Positions 8,431 to 15,796 of a stretch of 36,327 bases of DNA are shown here, piece by piece (positions within the stretch are counted from its first letter, which is position 1; each line of letters begins with the position of its first letter). The notes beneath the pieces are model-generated. The model was given only the letters and a program-made list of their open reading frames with translations. It did not search any database and was not told the DNA's origin. This DNA comes from WRDS01 sp964492775 (GTDB lineage: Bacteria; Actinomycetota; Coriobacteriia; Anaerosomatales; PHET01): positions 1 to 36,327 of the forward strand of contig CAZBLH010000020.1 in NCBI GenBank assembly GCA_964492775.1, read 5' to 3'. The position numbers and the translations under genes were made by a program.

Positions 8431-8808
8431 TCAGGCGCAGAGCCGCTCACGGTACTCCTGGAGCACATTCTGGGGCAGCGACGCTGCCCAGCCCTGCTCG
8501 AGCTCCTGGTAGGCGGCCTTAGGCGTTCTGCCTGTGCCGAGCAGGTCGGCCACCACAGACTCGGCGACCACTCGCGCTGCGGCGTCCGTCCGGCTCCAGC
8601 GCCGCATGATCCGTCGAGTCAGCACGGTGTTGAAGTAGGCGGTCACACGCGACCTGACCCTCACGTATCCCCCCTCGGGGCGGAATGCTGCCCTCGTCGC
8701 CTCTGAGGCGTATTGTACGGCCTCCGCGGGCGACCCATCGAACTCGGCTTTCTCGGCGAGCGCGCCAATCAGGTCAAGCGTCTCGCGGTGCGTCATGAGC
8801 AGTTCCAT
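8431..8808 (-). CDS. Conserved-looking hypothetical protein, 125 aa
   Basis: No family is recognised. The protein is mostly helical and basic in its middle (RVRSRVTAYFNTVLTRRIMRRWSR), with no signal peptide or membrane segment. A strong AAGGAGG six bases before ATG 8808 and codon use like the neighbours support it as a real gene. It converges on the lipoprotein gene, ending 19 bases from it. Confidence 0.7.
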   Translation of the reverse strand: MELLMTHRETLDLIGALAEKAEFDGSPAEAVQYASEATRAAFRPEGGYVRVRSRVTAYFNTVLTRRIMRRWSRTDAAARVVAESVVADLLGTGRTPKAAYQELEQGWAASLPQNVLQEYRERLCA

Positions 8809-8916
8809 CAGGACCTCCTTCGGTATGCGGGCACACCATATCAGGAGGGTCTGACACTCACCGATCCGCGGCGAAGAATGGACTGCGGGACAGAGAGCGG
8901 GACTCGCGTGAACGCG

Positions 8917-9612
8917 CTAGTTTATGCCAGCTGCGAGCTTCTCTAGGAAGACCCGCGCCTGCGTCGCAAGCGCGAGTTCGATGAAGGTGAGGGCAAGACC
9001 GACGCCCACAGGACCGGCGAGATCAATCCATCGGCGGGCGCGCTGGTGGAATGGCGGAATCAGCGAGACGATGACCATGTTCACGGCCGTGAACGTCGCA
9101 AGAATCGACACTGCAATGATGAGCGGAAACGCGACTCCGATCCGAGGCCCCAACAAACCCACAACCGCCAGCGACACCGGCAGCGCCATGACCCAGGCAG
9201 CGAGCCGCCACGCAGGCGCCAGCACTTGGCGGTCGGACGAATCGGACCACAGCTCGCCATTGAGCATCGGCACGATAAACGCGGCTACCGAGAAGCCCAC
9301 GCCGAGCCCAGATGCGAGCCTCAGCCAGTTCGTGGTCTCACGAAGCCCCGCGTATGAGGTCACCCCATCCCAGCCGAGGAACGCCAGGAAACCGGCCATG
9401 AGCACCCACGCGGGAATCGGAGGGAACCCCGAGGGTCGAGTCCCCCGGTGCAACAACGAGATTAGCACGAGCGCGATGACGAAGCCCAGAAAGATTCCCG
9501 TGTCACGCGCGCACACCGGCGCCTGGATGCCTGCGCCGAAGAATGAGCGTTCGGGTAGCTGATGGCACAGCCCGTACCCGAGCCACTCAAGCGATCTGCT
9601 GACTATCTCCAC
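8917..9612 (-). CDS. DUF2085 family membrane protein
   Basis: The N-terminus LGYGLCHQLPERSFFGAGIQ, then APVCARDTGIFLG, is the DUF2085 signature (CHQxxxRS, then C-A-R-x-T-G-I). Six or so hydrophobic segments follow in 231 aa. As I recall the family, the second motif is usually CxRCxG; here the second Cys is Asp. The function of the family is unknown. I start at GTG 9612 behind GAGG, because the open frame further upstream translates the tRNA-Pro gene and cannot be coding there. Confidence 0.78.
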   Translation of the reverse strand: MEIVSRSLEWLGYGLCHQLPERSFFGAGIQAPVCARDTGIFLGFVIALVLISLLHRGTRPSGFPPIPAWVLMAGFLAFLGWDGVTSYAGLRETTNWLRLASGLGVGFSVAAFIVPMLNGELWSDSSDRQVLAPAWRLAAWVMALPVSLAVVGLLGPRIGVAFPLIIAVSILATFTAVNMVIVSLIPPFHQRARRWIDLAGPVGVGLALTFIELALATQARVFLEKLAAGIN

Positions 9613-9673
9613 GCGAGGGTCCTCACAAATGACAACGACGGGCCGCAGGTGCGACCCGTCGTCTTCAGCCGAA

Positions 9674-9750
<77 letters not shown>

Positions 9751-9834
9751 GCGAGGCGCTATGCTAACACGCCCCCAAGCGTGCGCCAAGCCCTACGACA
9801 TGGCGCAACCCCGCACGTGCAAGAACAGACAAGA

Positions 9835-9867
9835 CAGGGCCCGGGACTCAACGGTCACCGGGCCCTG
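9835..9867 (-). terminator. Rho-independent-type terminator of the multihaem cytochrome gene
   Basis: CAGGGCCCGG and CCGGGCCCTG form a perfect 10-bp stem with a 13-base loop. It starts 30 bases beyond the cytochrome stop and is followed on the minus strand by a T-rich stretch (TCTTGTCTGTTCTTG). Confidence 0.8.
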
Positions 9868-9896
9868 ACTTCTCCGGTGGTTGCTAGTCGCTCCGT

Positions 9897-10919
9897 CTAG
9901 CGGAACAGCTCACTGCTCGTGAGCGTATCGTGGCAGTTCTTGCAGAACGACTCACGATGGCAGGTCGCGCAGTAGAACACGGCCTCGGTGCGCGGCAGGT
10001 ACGAGCCGATGGTCACCATCGGATCGGCGCCGTGCTCGCGTTGCTCCTCGATGAGACCCGGAACCTCGTCGAACGAAACCGGCTCACCACCGCCTGCGCT
10101 GGAGGCATAGGCTTTCTGAACCGCCAAAGGATTGATGCTGGGAGCGACGCTGTGCTCCTCGCCGCTGGCCGACGCAAGGGCAGCCTCAACCTCGGCCTCA
10201 GCTTCCTTGGCAAGCTTGCCGTGGCCCGCGGGGAAGAAGTCGTCCTCCTCGTGGTTCTCAGGCATCAGATTGAAGCCCGGCGTGTGGCACGCAGCGCAGC
10301 GTCCGGTGGCCGCGGCCGAGTCCTCAAGACCGTGGCAGCGGAAGCAGGCCTGCATCGACATGAAGTCGGTGTGCGGGCGATTCGGCTCGCCGGACTTCGG
10401 GTCGGTGAGCGTCAGCTCGAAGTTCTCGACGTGCGCGACGCGGTTGTGGCAGACCGTGCACGCGGTGTTGAACTCGGCGTGGACAGCGTGGTCGATCTTG
10501 ATGCCCGCGGACGGGGTGACAACGCGGTTCTCCATCTTGTGGCACTGCGTGCACTGCTTAGAGTTCATCGTGAGCGAGACGTGGCTGGCCCCATTAAGCG
10601 GAAGCTCAAAGTCGTCGCGCACGGTGAGATACAGCTCTCCAAGTGCCTCGGCCTTGTGGAAGATGAAAGTGATCGGATCCGCTCCGGCGGGCATGTGGCA
10701 TGCCATGCAGCTGATGTTCGCGTGAACGGAAGCCTCGTAGGCCAGGATCGAGTCGTCCTGAACCTTATGGCAGCCCTCAGCACAGAACCAGCGAGTCGAG
10801 GTGACGCCGAGCGCCACGATCACTACTGCTGCAAGCGCCAAGATCGCGACACCGGTCCAGATGATGAACCGAGGACGCCTGACCGGATCCTTGAATCCGT
10901 CCAGGGAGATTTTCGCCAT
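9897..10919 (-). CDS. Membrane-anchored multihaem c-type cytochrome, NapC/NrfH-like N-terminus
   Basis: This is a predicted quinol-side or extracytoplasmic electron-transfer protein. Residues 17-40 form one membrane anchor (FIIWTGVAILALAAVVIVAL). Then come CAEGCH (CX3CH) and seven CXXCH sites in order: CMACH, CTQCH, CTVCH, CFRCH, CAACH, CATCH, CKNCH. The N-terminal part (CHKVQDDSILAYEASVHANI, then SCMACHMPAG) resembles the NapC/NirT/NrfH family. At 340 aa it is much longer than a four-haem NrfH; an Ala/Glu-rich linker of about 75 residues precedes the last haem pair. The ATG at 10919 has AGGAGAGG upstream. No catalytic NrfA or other partner is adjacent, and the electron acceptor is unknown. 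Confidence 0.85.
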   Translation of the reverse strand: MAKISLDGFKDPVRRPRFIIWTGVAILALAAVVIVALGVTSTRWFCAEGCHKVQDDSILAYEASVHANISCMACHMPAGADPITFIFHKAEALGELYLTVRDDFELPLNGASHVSLTMNSKQCTQCHKMENRVVTPSAGIKIDHAVHAEFNTACTVCHNRVAHVENFELTLTDPKSGEPNRPHTDFMSMQACFRCHGLEDSAAATGRCAACHTPGFNLMPENHEEDDFFPAGHGKLAKEAEAEVEAALASASGEEHSVAPSINPLAVQKAYASSAGGGEPVSFDEVPGLIEEQREHGADPMVTIGSYLPRTEAVFYCATCHRESFCKNCHDTLTSSELFR

Positions 10920-11152
10920 ACCGCACCTCTCCTCGTGATTCCCCTGTGCTGAGTAATAACGCAGGACGGAGCCGCCCCCGTTAATACCAACCCTCAATAG
11001 TGCAAACGATATAAGAATGAGCACACGGCGACAACCGAATGCCCGGTGGAGGCTGCTTTCGACGCAGCCCCCCTACGTCCTGCAATCATACAGCTTGACG
11101 CTCAAACGTGCGTAGCTACATACATATGGGAATTTACCGCGAATACCTCCGC

Positions 11153-11181
11153 TTGCATTCTGATACCCCATGGGGTATTTT
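11153..11181 (+). promoter_or_regulatory. Predicted promoter of the selenoprotein gene
   Basis: TTGCAT (11153-11158) and TATTTT (11176-11181) are separated by exactly 17 bp. The spacer carries the palindrome at 11163-11178, the layout of a repressor-controlled promoter. The gene starts about 112 bases downstream. Confidence 0.55.
11163..11178. promoter_or_regulatory. Perfect 16-bp palindrome, CsoR/CstR-type operator
   Basis: ATACCCCATGGGGTAT is fully self-complementary. It matches the ATACCCC(n)GGGGTAT pattern known for CsoR-family copper sensors and the CstR persulfide sensors. It occupies the spacer of the predicted promoter. The regulator is not in the window. Confidence 0.65.
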
Positions 11182-11293
11182 GTGGGGGAAGTGGCACAGG
11201 CCGATTTGGCGTGCGTCGCGGGCCAACACGCTACGGGCACGGACAGCCTCTTCTCGGCGAATCCGTACCCATCAAACCAGCAGGAGGGGCCAC

Positions 11294-11650
11294 ATGAGCA
11301 ACCCCGTGATCGTCGAGATCTTCGATGTCCCGCAGACCACCGAGTGTTTCTCGGGTGGATGAGGACCGTCCTGGTCTCCGGCGGAGACCACCGAGATCGT
11401 CCGCGCCGAGATCGAGCGCAGACACGGTGACCGTGTCCAGGTCCTCTACCACAATGTAGGCTCCGAGGCGGAGCGGGCGACGTACCGCGAGATCGTGGAG
11501 TCGCTTGAGTCGAGGGGGCTCTTCTACCCCGTTACCGTCGTGGATGGCGAGGCGGTCTACGACGGCGCAGTCAGCTACCCGGTCATCATGCGTGCGGTCA
11601 CCGAATCGCTCGAGCGCCAAGAGCGTATCGCGGCGTCCGAGTCGCGCTAG
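11294..11650 (+). CDS. Predicted selenoprotein: ArsD/YuzD-like thioredoxin-fold protein with Sec at codon 23 (in-frame TGA)
   Basis: ATG 11294 sits behind AGGAGG with 6-base spacing. The frame reads VEIFDVPQTTECFSGG, then TGA (11360-11362), then GPSWSPAETTEIVRAEIERR. It stays open for 96 more codons to TAG, ending in a region containing LFYPVTVVDGEAVYDGAVSY. Reading TGA as Sec gives a 118-aa protein. The segment E-I-F-D...C-x4-U-G-P-S aligns with the ArsD metallochaperone site (E-V-F-D...C-x4-C-G-P-S), with Sec in place of the second Cys. The rest resembles YuzD/DUF1462-type thioredoxin-fold proteins (...LFYPxxVV...). A hairpin suited to SECIS function follows the TGA, and tRNA-Sec is encoded at 34.8 kb. 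The function is unknown; metal(loid) or sulfur/selenium handling is inferred. Without recoding only 22 residues would be made. Confidence 0.85.
11372..11390 (+). other. Candidate bacterial SECIS hairpin
   Basis: TGGTCTCC and GGAGACCA form a perfect 8-bp stem with a GGC loop, starting 9 bases after the in-frame TGA. The loop lies 18-20 bases after it, within the distance expected for SelB-binding elements. Its apical G agrees with known bacterial examples. It is inside the coding sequence (codons W-S-P-A-E-T-T). Confidence 0.75.
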
Positions 11651-11656
11651 CCGAGT

Positions 11657-11980
11657 CTAGCGCCGGGTTCCGGAACCGAACCGGTCGAGGAACATCCCCA
11701 CGAGGCCGCGCTCCAGGAAGACGTCCCACGCGCGGGCGCGCGGATCCTCAGGAACGAGCGTCCGGTCATACGCGCGGCGTTTGGCAGGATCGCGTAATAC
11801 CTCGTACGCCTCGTTGATAGCCTGCATCCGGCGGGTGGCCTCAGCGGTCGCCTCCGGCGCAGTGCGGTCCGGGTGATACTTGCGCACCAGCGCCCGGTAC
11901 GCGCGCTCAATAACCTCAGGTTCGGCTTCGCGCACGACCTGCAGCGTTCGGTAATGGTCAGGGCGTCCGTTGAAGCTCAC
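11657..11980 (-). CDS. Short J-domain (DnaJ-like) protein
   Basis: The 107 aa are essentially one J-domain (residues 5-75: DHYRTLQVV, IERAYRALVRKYHPDRTA, AINEAYEVLRDPAKRRAYDR), which stimulates the ATPase of a DnaK. The HPD motif is intact. There is no Gly/Phe region, zinc finger or C-terminal substrate domain, so it is not a full DnaJ. GTG 11980 is chosen because GAGGTG lies six bases upstream. The stop lies 7 bases from the convergent selenoprotein stop. Confidence 0.87.
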   Translation of the reverse strand: MSFNGRPDHYRTLQVVREAEPEVIERAYRALVRKYHPDRTAPEATAEATRRMQAINEAYEVLRDPAKRRAYDRTLVPEDPRARAWDVFLERGLVGMFLDRFGSGTRR

Positions 11981-11990
11981 GTCGGACACC

Positions 11991-12905
11991 TCACACAGGG
12001 GCCGGCTGAACGGCCGACCGCGCGCTGGTCTCCGAGAGCGTGACTCCCCCGAGCACGAGAGCGACTCCGAACAGCTGCACCGCCCCGAGTCTCGGCTGAC
12101 CGGGCAGCAGCAGCGCTGCAAGCACGATCGTGAACACGGGCTCGAGCGTCGAGATCACCGCGGCCTGCGCCGACCCGAGCCCCCGGATTCCCTCCAGGTA
12201 CAGCACAATCGCCAGGAACGTCGGCACGATGACGATCACCGCAAGCAGACCCCACGCCGCTGGACTCCATCCCGCCGGCGAAAGAGAGGCGAAGCCGCTG
12301 CTCAGGACCGCGCCCACCATTGGCATGATCGCAGCGATGCCGAACGTGTACGTCATCATCGTGAGACTCGATCGACCCTCAAGCCAGCGGTCGGACAGCA
12401 GGTTGAACGAAGCGTAGCCTACGGCGGCACCGAGCCCAAGCACGATTCCCTGCCACCGTACCCCGGTCCCCTCGCTCCCCAGTCCCAAGACCAATGCGCA
12501 GCCCAAGAACGTCATTGCTACTGCGACGGCCTGCTGCCAGCGGAACTTGTGGCCGAGAAACATCCAGCCAGCGGCCGTCACGAGAGCCGGGTACGCGTAG
12601 AGCAGCACCGACACAGTCGACGCGGGAGCGTAAAGCAGCGCGAAGAAGAAACAGACCGAAGCCGCGCCGTACCCGGTCAGGGCAAGCATGGAGTAGCGCC
12701 TCAGATCGCCAGGACCTAGCCGTAACGCCGAGCGGTCCCTAACGCGGACGGTCACCGCGAGCAGCACAGCCACGATTGCGAATCGCCAGGCGAGAAGGGG
12801 CAGAGGTTGTGCTCCCTGCTCATACGCGAGCGGCGTCAAGACCGCGAGCGTACCGAAACACAGGGCCGAGACAACCACGGATATCAGCGAGGCGCGACGC
12901 GTCAC
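11991..12905 (-). CDS. EamA-family (DMT superfamily) transporter
   Basis: A 304-aa integral membrane protein with about ten hydrophobic helices in two repeated EamA halves, starting ISVVVSALCFGTLAVLTPLA and, in the second half, VGYASFNLLSDRW. The GSAQAAVISTLEPVFTIVLA motif near the C-terminus is typical of the second repeat. Family members export amino acids or other small metabolites; the substrate cannot be told. GTG start behind AAAGGA. The J-domain gene begins 10 bases beyond its stop. Confidence 0.88.
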   Translation of the reverse strand: MTRRASLISVVVSALCFGTLAVLTPLAYEQGAQPLPLLAWRFAIVAVLLAVTVRVRDRSALRLGPGDLRRYSMLALTGYGAASVCFFFALLYAPASTVSVLLYAYPALVTAAGWMFLGHKFRWQQAVAVAMTFLGCALVLGLGSEGTGVRWQGIVLGLGAAVGYASFNLLSDRWLEGRSSLTMMTYTFGIAAIMPMVGAVLSSGFASLSPAGWSPAAWGLLAVIVIVPTFLAIVLYLEGIRGLGSAQAAVISTLEPVFTIVLAALLLPGQPRLGAVQLFGVALVLGGVTLSETSARSAVQPAPV

Positions 12906-13003
12906 GTACCAGTCCTTTCACACCGACAGGCGCTCACACTCCCACTTCATTCGACGGGGGTCAAGAAGTGCTAGACTCCCGAGATTCGCACACGGGAGGC
13001 AGA

Positions 13004-13399
13004 GTGAAGACAGCCGAGCGCATCATACAGAGCCGCAGACTGTGGTGGGTCGCCACAGCCCTTTGGGCCGCTGTGATCTTCGCGGGATCATCCATCTCCG
13101 GCACCGGCGTCCCGAGCGGAATCGCCCCATACGCACACTTCGCGGAGTATGCGATTCTTGGAGCCTTCCTGTCTCTCGCCCTAAGCGCGAGCGGCAGCCG
13201 CTCGAGTACTGCAGCGATTCTGACAGCGACGGCTCTCGCGTCGGTCTATGGAATCACTGACGAGATCCACCAGGCATTCGTTCCGCTGCGCACTCCGGAT
13301 GCGCTCGACTGGCTCGTTGACACGCTGGGGGCCTTCGTCGGCGCGCTACTGGCTGCGAGCATCGCTCGGCAGTTCATAGCGCGACGGCAACCGGGCTAG
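13004..13399 (+). CDS. VanZ-like family membrane protein
   Basis: 131 aa with four hydrophobic segments. The VanZ-like signatures are YAHFAEYAILGAFLSLAL and GITDEIHQAFVPLRTPDALD, followed by a GAFVG helix. VanZ gives low-level teicoplanin resistance in enterococci, but most homologues have no known role. GTG 13004 is behind GGGAGG. Its stop overlaps the convergent pilT stop by 4 bp. Confidence 0.87.
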   Translation: MKTAERIIQSRRLWWVATALWAAVIFAGSSISGTGVPSGIAPYAHFAEYAILGAFLSLALSASGSRSSTAAILTATALASVYGITDEIHQAFVPLRTPDALDWLVDTLGAFVGALLAASIARQFIARRQPG

Positions 13400-14499
13400 T
13401 AGACGCCAGTCTGTACCGCCTTGTCCACGTCGATACCCAGGTGGCGCACCTTGATCTTGAAGTCGTGGGCGTTCTGCGACATCGCGATAGCGTCGTCCAG
13501 CGTGATCCGGTTCTCCTTGTACAGCTGCAGTAGCGACTGGTCGAACGTCTGCATGCCGTAGTACTGGCCCTCGTTCATAGCGTCCCGGATCAGGTGGGTC
13601 TTGTCGGGGTCGGTGATGTACTCGCGGATGGTGCCGGTCATCACAAGCACCTCGACCGCCGGAACAAGTCCGCCTTGGATGGACGGGATGAGCCTCAGGG
13701 AGACGATGCCCTTGAGCGTCGCGGACAGCATGAGGCGCACCTGCGCTTGTTGGTACGGCGGGAAGAAGTCGATGACGCGGTTGATGGTCTCGGTCGCGTC
13801 GATCGTGTGCAGCGTGGAGAGCACGAGGTTCCCGATCTCGGCAGCGGTAAGCGCCGCCGAGACGGTCTCATGGTCGCGCATCTCACCGATGAGGATGATA
13901 TCGGGGTCTTGTCGGACGACGTGACGAAGAGCGTCCGCGTAGCTGTCGGTGTCCATGCCTATCTCGCGCTGGTTCACGATGCACTTGATGTCCTGATGCA
14001 GGACCTCGATCGGGTCCTCGATCGTGACGATGTGCCCCTCGCGCGTGTGGTTGATGTGGTCGATCATCGCCGCAAGCGTCGTCGTCTTGCCCGATCCCGC
14101 CGTCCCGGTCACGAGCACGAGCCCGCGTGGCTCGTTGGCAAGCTGCCGAACGATCCCCGGGAGCCCCAGCTCCTCTATGGAAGCCCGCTCGGTCGCCACC
14201 CTGCGCAGCGTCATGCCGACACTACCGCGCTGGTGGAACACGTTCACGCGGAAACGCCCGACGCCGGAAAGCGAGTACGCGAAGTCGATCTCGCGATGCT
14301 TCTCGAAATCGCTCCTCTGCCGGTCGTCCATCATGCCCAGAGCCAGCGCATGGGTCTGTTCGGCGGTGAGAGGGGCGACCTCGTCGAGGATCACAAGGCG
14401 GCCGTTCAGCCGTATCGCGGGAGGGCTTCCCACCTTCGCGTGAAGGTCGGAGCTTCCCTTGTCACTCATCAGCTTCAGCAGGCCGTCGATCTCAGCCAT
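13396..14499 (-). CDS. pilT: Type IV pilus retraction/twitching ATPase PilT
   Basis: A hexameric secretion-type ATPase that depolymerises type IV pili in proteobacteria. The 367 aa contain Walker A (GTAGSGKTTT), the Asp box (HIVTIEDPIEVL), Walker B (DPDIILIGEMRD) and the PilT AIRNLIRE-like region GTIREYITDPDK. Other pilus genes are not in the window, so it is an isolated member here. A short Shine-Dalgarno (AAGGA) precedes ATG 14499. A very short possible leader ORF lies directly upstream. Confidence 0.93.
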   Translation of the reverse strand: MAEIDGLLKLMSDKGSSDLHAKVGSPPAIRLNGRLVILDEVAPLTAEQTHALALGMMDDRQRSDFEKHREIDFAYSLSGVGRFRVNVFHQRGSVGMTLRRVATERASIEELGLPGIVRQLANEPRGLVLVTGTAGSGKTTTLAAMIDHINHTREGHIVTIEDPIEVLHQDIKCIVNQREIGMDTDSYADALRHVVRQDPDIILIGEMRDHETVSAALTAAEIGNLVLSTLHTIDATETINRVIDFFPPYQQAQVRLMLSATLKGIVSLRLIPSIQGGLVPAVEVLVMTGTIREYITDPDKTHLIRDAMNEGQYYGMQTFDQSLLQLYKENRITLDDAIAMSQNAHDFKIKVRHLGIDVDKAVQTGVY

Positions 14500-14525
14500 C
14501 CCGACGCCATCCTTGTCCGATTCGC

Positions 14526-14561
14526 TCAGCGTTCGCAGACGAACTTGAGGAGAAACCGCAT
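14526..14561 (-). CDS. Possible 11-codon leader ORF upstream of pilT
   Basis: ATG 14561 follows AGGGGG with 2-3 bases spacing and encodes MRFLLKFVCER, ending TGA 26 bases before pilT. Nothing but the ribosome site and position supports translation. It could be a leader peptide or chance. Confidence 0.25.
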   Translation of the reverse strand: MRFLLKFVCER

Positions 14562-14586
14562 GGTCCCCCTAGGACTTATCGTCGGA

Positions 14587-14601
14587 GTTGCAGCGCAACT
14601 G
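14587..14601. promoter_or_regulatory. Palindrome upstream of pilT
   Basis: AGTTGC-AGC-GCAACT is a 6-bp inverted repeat, itself flanked by GTCGG and CCGAC, about 90 bases before pilT. It could be an operator or hairpin; no regulator is suggested. The rest of the 14500-14709 gap holds a GCCTGC/GCAGGC hairpin (14655-14669), possibly the end of the NlpC/P60 transcript. Confidence 0.3.
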
Positions 14602-14709
14602 TAGTGCCGACAAGGGAGTTCGTGCCAAAATACGCTGGCAGACAGCCTGCGACGGCCTGCATTGCAGGCTGCCCAGCGTGTCCGGGAGGCGCGCTCCCGC
14701 CGTAAGAGA

Positions 14710-15777
14710 CTACGGCCTACAGGCTCCCGAGTAGTTGGAGTGCAGCGGGTCGATGCGGACGACGGCTCCGGTATGCGGGGCATGGATCATCCGCCCGCCA
14801 CCGACGTAGATGCCCACGTGGTGGATGGGGGACCCGAAGAAGACAAGGTCGCCGGGCTGGAGCTCGGAACGGCTCACCCGCTCCCCGGAGTTGATCTGGG
14901 CACGCGAGCTGTGCGGGAGGGACACGCCGACCTGCCGGTAGACGAACATCGTGAAGCCTGAACAGTCGAACGAGTTCGGACCCGAGGCGGCCCACCGGTA
15001 GGGAGCGCCGAGGTAGCGCTTGGCGATCGAGACGACCTGGCTGCGAGGCGCACGCGTGGGCGGCGGAAAGTTGCGCTCACCCGGCGCCTTGCTGCGCACG
15101 AGCGACGCAGCACGAGCGGCGCGTGCGCGGTTCTCGGCAGCCTCGATCTGGGCGATCTCGGCCTCGATACCCGCGAGCAGGCGCTTGCGCTCGGCAAGAT
15201 CCTTGTCGGCGGCGGCTTTGTTCTTCTTCATGACCGCGAGCTGAGCTGCGGCTGCGGCCTCTTTCTCGTCGAGCTCTGCCTGGGTCTTCTTGGCATCCGC
15301 GCGCAGGACCTTCAGCTCGGCGACGGCAGCGGCGTCATCGGCGTTCAGGTCCTTGAGGAGGTCCCACGTCGTGGCGAACTCCTCGAAGGACTCGGCGCCA
15401 AAGAGCACGTCCACGAAGCCCATCTGGCCGGTCCGGTACATGATCGAGGCGCGGGTACCAAGGTGGTTCTGAACCACGCCCGTGCGGTCCTGGATCTTCT
15501 TGAGGCGCGCAGCGACCTCGTTCTGCTGCTTGATCAGCTTGTCATGCGCGATCTTGGCCTCGAGGTAGTTCTCATCGGCCACCGCAGCCCGACGGTCCAA
15601 CTCGTCGACCTGGGACTTCACGGCACGCGCCTGCTGAAGCTTGCTGGCGGGAACCGCGAATGCGGAGGTGGCGATAAGTGCAAACGCGACCGTTGCGGTC
15701 AGCGTGATCAGAAGCCTTCTACGGACAGTCAGTTCGTTGCCTCCCTGGCGTACCGGCGACACGTCATACCCTACCAT
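14710..15777 (-). CDS. Secreted NlpC/P60 (C40) peptidoglycan endopeptidase with N-terminal coiled coil
   Basis: Predicted to cut peptide stems of peptidoglycan during growth or division. A signal peptide (RRLLITLTATVAFALIATSAFA) is followed by a long Ala/Lys/Glu coiled coil (about residues 45-230), as in RipA/CwlO-type hydrolases. The NlpC/P60 domain follows (about 245-355), with catalytic Cys in NSFDCSGFTMFVY and His in HHVGIYVGGGRMIHAPHTGA. The start is uncertain. ATG 15777 has no ribosome site, while GGGAGG lies 7 bases before an in-frame CTG at 15732, just before the signal peptide. Confidence 0.9.
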   Translation of the reverse strand: MVGYDVSPVRQGGNELTVRRRLLITLTATVAFALIATSAFAVPASKLQQARAVKSQVDELDRRAAVADENYLEAKIAHDKLIKQQNEVAARLKKIQDRTGVVQNHLGTRASIMYRTGQMGFVDVLFGAESFEEFATTWDLLKDLNADDAAAVAELKVLRADAKKTQAELDEKEAAAAAQLAVMKKNKAAADKDLAERKRLLAGIEAEIAQIEAAENRARAARAASLVRSKAPGERNFPPPTRAPRSQVVSIAKRYLGAPYRWAASGPNSFDCSGFTMFVYRQVGVSLPHSSRAQINSGERVSRSELQPGDLVFFGSPIHHVGIYVGGGRMIHAPHTGAVVRIDPLHSNYSGACRP

Positions 15778-15796
15778 TCTACAAGAACTCGAGATT

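Larger units (their letters stand above)
10920..11293. other. Divergent intergenic region between cytochrome and selenoprotein genes
   Basis: These 374 bases hold no credible gene; short open frames here lack ribosome sites. On the cytochrome side there is an AT-rich stretch (10975-11015) that may hold its promoter and a small hairpin at 11051-11069 (GGCTGC/GCAGCC, loop containing TTCGA). On the selenoprotein side are the promoter and operator described separately. Confidence 0.6.

Noticed and set aside
9930..10952. Long plus-strand open frame opposite the multihaem cytochrome
   Set aside because: It is antisense to a protein with eight haem motifs, has no ribosome site and shows low-complexity composition expected from high GC.
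11294..11362. Treating the TGA at codon 23 as a nonsense mutation (pseudogene)
   Set aside because: The frame stays open for 96 codons afterwards, the ArsD-like site is completed only by reading through, a SECIS-like hairpin follows, and tRNA-Sec is encoded in the window.
13594..14604. Long plus-strand open frame opposite pilT
   Set aside because: Antisense to a complete PilT with all ATPase motifs; no recognisable domain.
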